Shown here: positions 61,869 to 64,000 of the stretch, piece after piece
How the letters are laid out: each line of letters begins with the position of its first letter
How positions within the stretch are numbered: position 1 is the stretch's first letter
NCBI RefSeq assembly: GCF_008802365.1
Contig: NZ_VZQZ01000008.1
Location: 145,345-209,344 of the forward strand
Length of the DNA: 64,000 bases
Direction: 5' to 3'
Source of the DNA: Oryzomonas japonica
GTDB taxonomy: Bacteria > Desulfobacterota > Desulfuromonadia > Geobacterales > Pseudopelobacteraceae
Translations under genes and position numbers: made by a program
Notes under the pieces: generated by a model
Told to the model about the DNA's origin: nothing
The model's database searches: none
Seen by the model: only the letters and a program-made list of their open reading frames with translations

Positions 61869-62333
61869 ATGACAGGACGCCCAACCATATATATACTTGC
61901 CGCCGGGATCGCGCTGCTGCTGACGTGTGCCGTTGCCACGCCTGCCGTCGCCGCCGGGGCGGAGCCGGCCAAGCTGGAGGAGGTGCTCGAGGGGCTCATC
62001 CTGAAGAGCAGCCCGCTGGAGCCGATGGAAGGGTTCGCCTCCTACTACGCCAAACGCTTCGAGGGACGCAGGACCACGTCGGGGCACCGCTATCACCCCG
62101 ACAAGCTGACCGCTGCCCATGAAAGCCTGCCCCTTGGCACCGTGGTGCGGGTCGTCAACCCGGCCACCCACCAGGAGGTGCATGTTACGATCACCGACCG
62201 TTGCGCCAGAAAGGCCTTCCACTTCATCGACCTGTCCCGCGCGGCGGCCAAGAAGATCGGTTTGTGGGGCAAGGGCAGGATCAAGGTCGTGATCATCCCC
62301 CTGTTGCAGGAAAAACTGGAAAAGCCCACCTAA
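61869..62333 (+). CDS. RlpA-like double-psi beta-barrel protein, exported
   Basis: Envelope protein of 154 residues. A signal peptide (about 1-28, ends AVAAG) is followed by a short helix and one DPBB domain (about 55-145). RlpA family features are visible: GFASYYAKRFEGRRTTSGHRY, DKLTAAHESLPLGTVVRVVN and VTITDRCA, then the FIDLSRAAAKKIG tail. RlpA proteins are lytic transglycosylases on denuded peptidoglycan or structural septal proteins. This one has no SPOR domain and no lipobox. GGAG lies 8 bases before the ATG. The gene has a strong promoter and a candidate operator. Confidence 0.9.
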   Translation: MTGRPTIYILAAGIALLLTCAVATPAVAAGAEPAKLEEVLEGLILKSSPLEPMEGFASYYAKRFEGRRTTSGHRYHPDKLTAAHESLPLGTVVRVVNPATHQEVHVTITDRCARKAFHFIDLSRAAAKKIGLWGKGRIKVVIIPLLQEKLEKPT

Positions 62334-62398
62334 CGCCAACATCCCCATTTCCACCATTGTTGCACTCTTCCGCAGGCTGCCGGGTCGATGAAATCGTT

Positions 62399-62427
62399 TT
62401 GACAAAGCCGTGGCGACATGGTACGCT
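62399..62427 (+). promoter_or_regulatory. ffs: Promoter of the SRP RNA gene
   Basis: TTGACA, 17-base spacer, TACGCT, about 50 bases before the first stem base of the RNA. Confidence 0.65.
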
Positions 62428-62474
62428 GATACTCCTTTTATAGCTGGAAAACGCCGCGTTCTGCAGCTCCTCGT

Positions 62475-62603
62475 TTGCAGGCGGATATGATAGCCGGGCC
62501 CCACGCAACGGTACGCCGTGAACTCCGCCAGGTCCGGAAGGAAGCAACGGCAGCGGCTTCCCCGTGTGCCGTGGGTAAGCCCGGCTATCATATCCGCCTG
62601 CAA
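62475..62603 (+). ncRNA. ffs: Signal recognition particle RNA (4.5S type)
   Basis: RNA component of the signal recognition particle, which targets nascent membrane proteins through Ffh. The conserved apical loop sequence GTCCGGAAGGAAGCAA is at 62532-62547. The outer stem is perfect over 25 bp (62475-62499 with 62579-62603), so the RNA folds as a single long hairpin of about 130 nt, somewhat longer than E. coli 4.5S RNA. The exact processed ends cannot be seen. It lies immediately upstream of dnaX, an arrangement common in bacteria. Confidence 0.95.
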
Positions 62604-62715
62604 GCAGGTTGTGAAGGCGTTGCATCCCTTGATCGGCTTGCAGTGAGAGCTGTCCCGCCGGCACTGCACGCGGTTTCACGACCTCCGAACGCAGCCCTTG
62701 TGAGGTAACGCCCCT

Positions 62716-64000
62716 TTGTCCTACGTTGTTCTCGCCCGTAAATATCGCCCCCAGACCTTCTCAGAGCTGACCGGCCAGGAGCATGTCAGCCGTACGCTGC
62801 AAAACGCCATCGATACCGGTCGGGTAGCCCATGCCTTCCTGTTCACCGGCGCCCGGGGCGTCGGCAAGACCAGCTCGGCCCGCATCCTGGCCAAGGCGCT
62901 CAACTGCGAGCAGGGGCTGACCACCGAGCCGTGCAACGCCTGCCCGATCTGCAAGGAGATCACCGACGGCACCTCCACCGACGTCTTCGAGATCGACGGC
63001 GCCTCCAATACGGGCGTGGACGATGTGCGCGACCTGCGCGACAACATCAAGTATCTCCCCTCCCATAGCCGGTACAAGATATTCATCATCGACGAAGTCC
63101 ACATGCTCTCCACCAGCGCCTTCAACGCCCTGCTGAAGACCCTGGAGGAGCCGCCGGCCCATGTAAAGTTCATCTTTGCCACCACCGAGCCCCATAAGGT
63201 CCCGGTCACCATCCTCTCCCGCTGCCAGCGTTTCGATTTCAAACGCATCCTTCTGCCGAAGCTGATCGAGCGTCTGCGCTTCATCGCCGGCGAGGAAGGC
63301 ATCTCCATCAGCGATGCCGCCCTGGCCATGATCGCCCGCAAAGGCGACGGCAGCATGCGCGACTCCCTGTCGGTTTTCGATCAGGTGCTGGCCTTCTGCG
63401 GCAACAGCGTGAGCGACGAGGACGTGGCCACCATGATCGGGGCCGTGGATCGCCGCCTGCTGGCCGAGATTTCCGCTGCGGTCTTTGCCGGCGACACCCA
63501 GGGGGTGCTGGCCGGCGTGAAACGGGTAGATGGGGTCGGTTACAATATGCGCCAGTTCTGCCAGGAGTTGATCGACCACTTCCGCAATCTCCTGGTGATC
63601 CGCTCGGTGAAGAGCCCCGAGGAGATCCTCGACCTTGCCGAGGCGGAGCTGGAAGAGCTGCGCCGTCAGGCGGGGGGCTTTTCCGCCCAGGAGATCCAGC
63701 GCCGCCTGACCCTCCTCTTAAAGGCGGAAACGGAGATGGCGTACGCCACCTTCCCCCGCCTGATCCTGGAGATCGCGCTGCTCAAGGCGGCCACCCTCGT
63801 GCCGGTCATCCCGATCCAGGAGTTGTTGGAGAAGATCAAGGGACTTGAAACCGGAGCGGTCCATACCCCTGCGCTCCCCTGGGACGCCGGCCGGCCGGCC
63901 GCTCCAGCGGCCACCGCCGCCGCTGCACCGGCGCACCGCCCGGCGCCGCCCCGTGACGAGCCGGCGCCGCAACCGGCCGGCGCCGCCCAACAGCCGCCGG
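62716..64000 (+). CDS. dnaX: DNA polymerase III subunits tau/gamma (partial, cut by window end)
   Basis: Clamp-loader subunit of the replicative polymerase. The first 428 residues are present. It starts at TTG (SYVVLARKYRPQTFSELTGQ) with GAGG ten bases upstream. Walker A GARGVGKTS is at about 45-53, a four-Cys zinc module in LNCEQGLTTEPCNACPICK near 62-80, DExx in IIDEVHML near 128, and the sensor-1 SRC motif in ILSRCQRF near 171. Domain III follows, then from about residue 390 an Ala/Pro-rich linker typical of the tau extension. The true 3' end lies outside the window. Confidence 0.97.
   Translation, partial: MSYVVLARKYRPQTFSELTGQEHVSRTLQNAIDTGRVAHAFLFTGARGVGKTSSARILAKALNCEQGLTTEPCNACPICKEITDGTSTDVFEIDGASNTGVDDVRDLRDNIKYLPSHSRYKIFIIDEVHMLSTSAFNALLKTLEEPPAHVKFIFATTEPHKVPVTILSRCQRFDFKRILLPKLIERLRFIAGEEGISISDAALAMIARKGDGSMRDSLSVFDQVLAFCGNSVSDEDVATMIGAVDRRLLAEISAAVFAGDTQGVLAGVKRVDGVGYNMRQFCQELIDHFRNLLVIRSVKSPEEILDLAEAELEELRRQAGGFSAQEIQRRLTLLLKAETEMAYATFPRLILEIALLKAATLVPVIPIQELLEKIKGLETGAVHTPALPWDAGRPAAPAATAAAAPAHRPAPPRDEPAPQPAGAAQQPP

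Noticed and set aside
1..64000. CRISPR arrays, tRNA or rRNA genes, prophage or insertion sequences
   Set aside because: No regular direct-repeat arrays, cloverleaf sequences, phage structural genes or transposase motifs were seen on either strand; the only RNA gene identified is the SRP RNA.

Overview
The window is a GC-rich bacterial chromosome segment whose gene content points to the Geobacterales (Desulfuromonadota). The clues are a 20-haem periplasmic c-type cytochrome, a chemoreceptor with a haem c motif in its periplasmic domain, a bacteriohemerythrin, anaerobic-type cobalamin genes (cbiG), and several small lipoproteins of the type common in Geobacter. The genus is inferred from gene content; no 16S gene is present. 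Coding density is high. I see no prophage, insertion sequence, CRISPR array, tRNA or rRNA.

Layout. 1-5.4 kb: 20-haem cytochrome with its own terminator, then a coupled pair of small genes. 5.4-10.4 kb: TPR membrane protein converging on a family 2 glycosyltransferase, a repeat lipoprotein and a duplicated NrfJ-like lipoprotein. 10.6-13.6 kb: rplU-rpmA, then a haem-binding chemoreceptor. 13.7-19.7 kb (minus strand): a co-directional run of MacA-type adaptor, MacB-type ATPase and permease, acyl-ACP thioesterase, HIT protein and M16 peptidase. It is preceded by a promoter, a tiny ORF and a strong terminator that together look like an attenuator or a separate small transcript. 19.8-22.7 kb: cobM-cbiG-pdxA. 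22.7-26.4 kb (minus): flgM with a sigma-28-like promoter, bacteriohemerythrin, and a paired inactive/active M16 peptidase set. 26.5-32.3 kb (minus): lon, then an Mla/MCE lipid-transport set (mlaE, mlaF, mlaD) with an EVE-domain gene inside it and two intergenic inverted-repeat elements. 32.5-40.4 kb: hypothetical protein, UppP, an 888-residue two-domain M16 protease, NAD-binding protein, ElbB and an M48 membrane protease.

40.4-47.1 kb is a self-contained efflux locus: a TetR regulator and a complete RND tripartite pump. A near-perfect operator lies on the tetR promoter, and a second copy of its core lies ahead of the pump genes. 47.2-52.8 kb: family 39 glycosyltransferase, XRE-cupin regulator, HtrA/DegP-type lipoprotein protease, a small conserved protein and RluD. 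53-58.8 kb: a second chemoreceptor, ferritin-like protein, HAD phosphatase, MidA-type methyltransferase, WYL regulator and YqaA-type membrane protein. 58.9-64 kb: a degraded GGDEF fragment fused to the start of recD, an NDUFA9-like protein, an RlpA-like protein with a consensus promoter overlapped by a palindrome, the SRP RNA gene (ffs), and dnaX running off the end.

The main themes are cell-envelope maintenance (four M16 proteins, Lon, HtrA, M48, Mla, UppP, RlpA), efflux (MacAB and RND) and redox sensing. The strongest leads are the short-ORF/terminator cassette ahead of the MacAB operon and the shared TetR operator pair.
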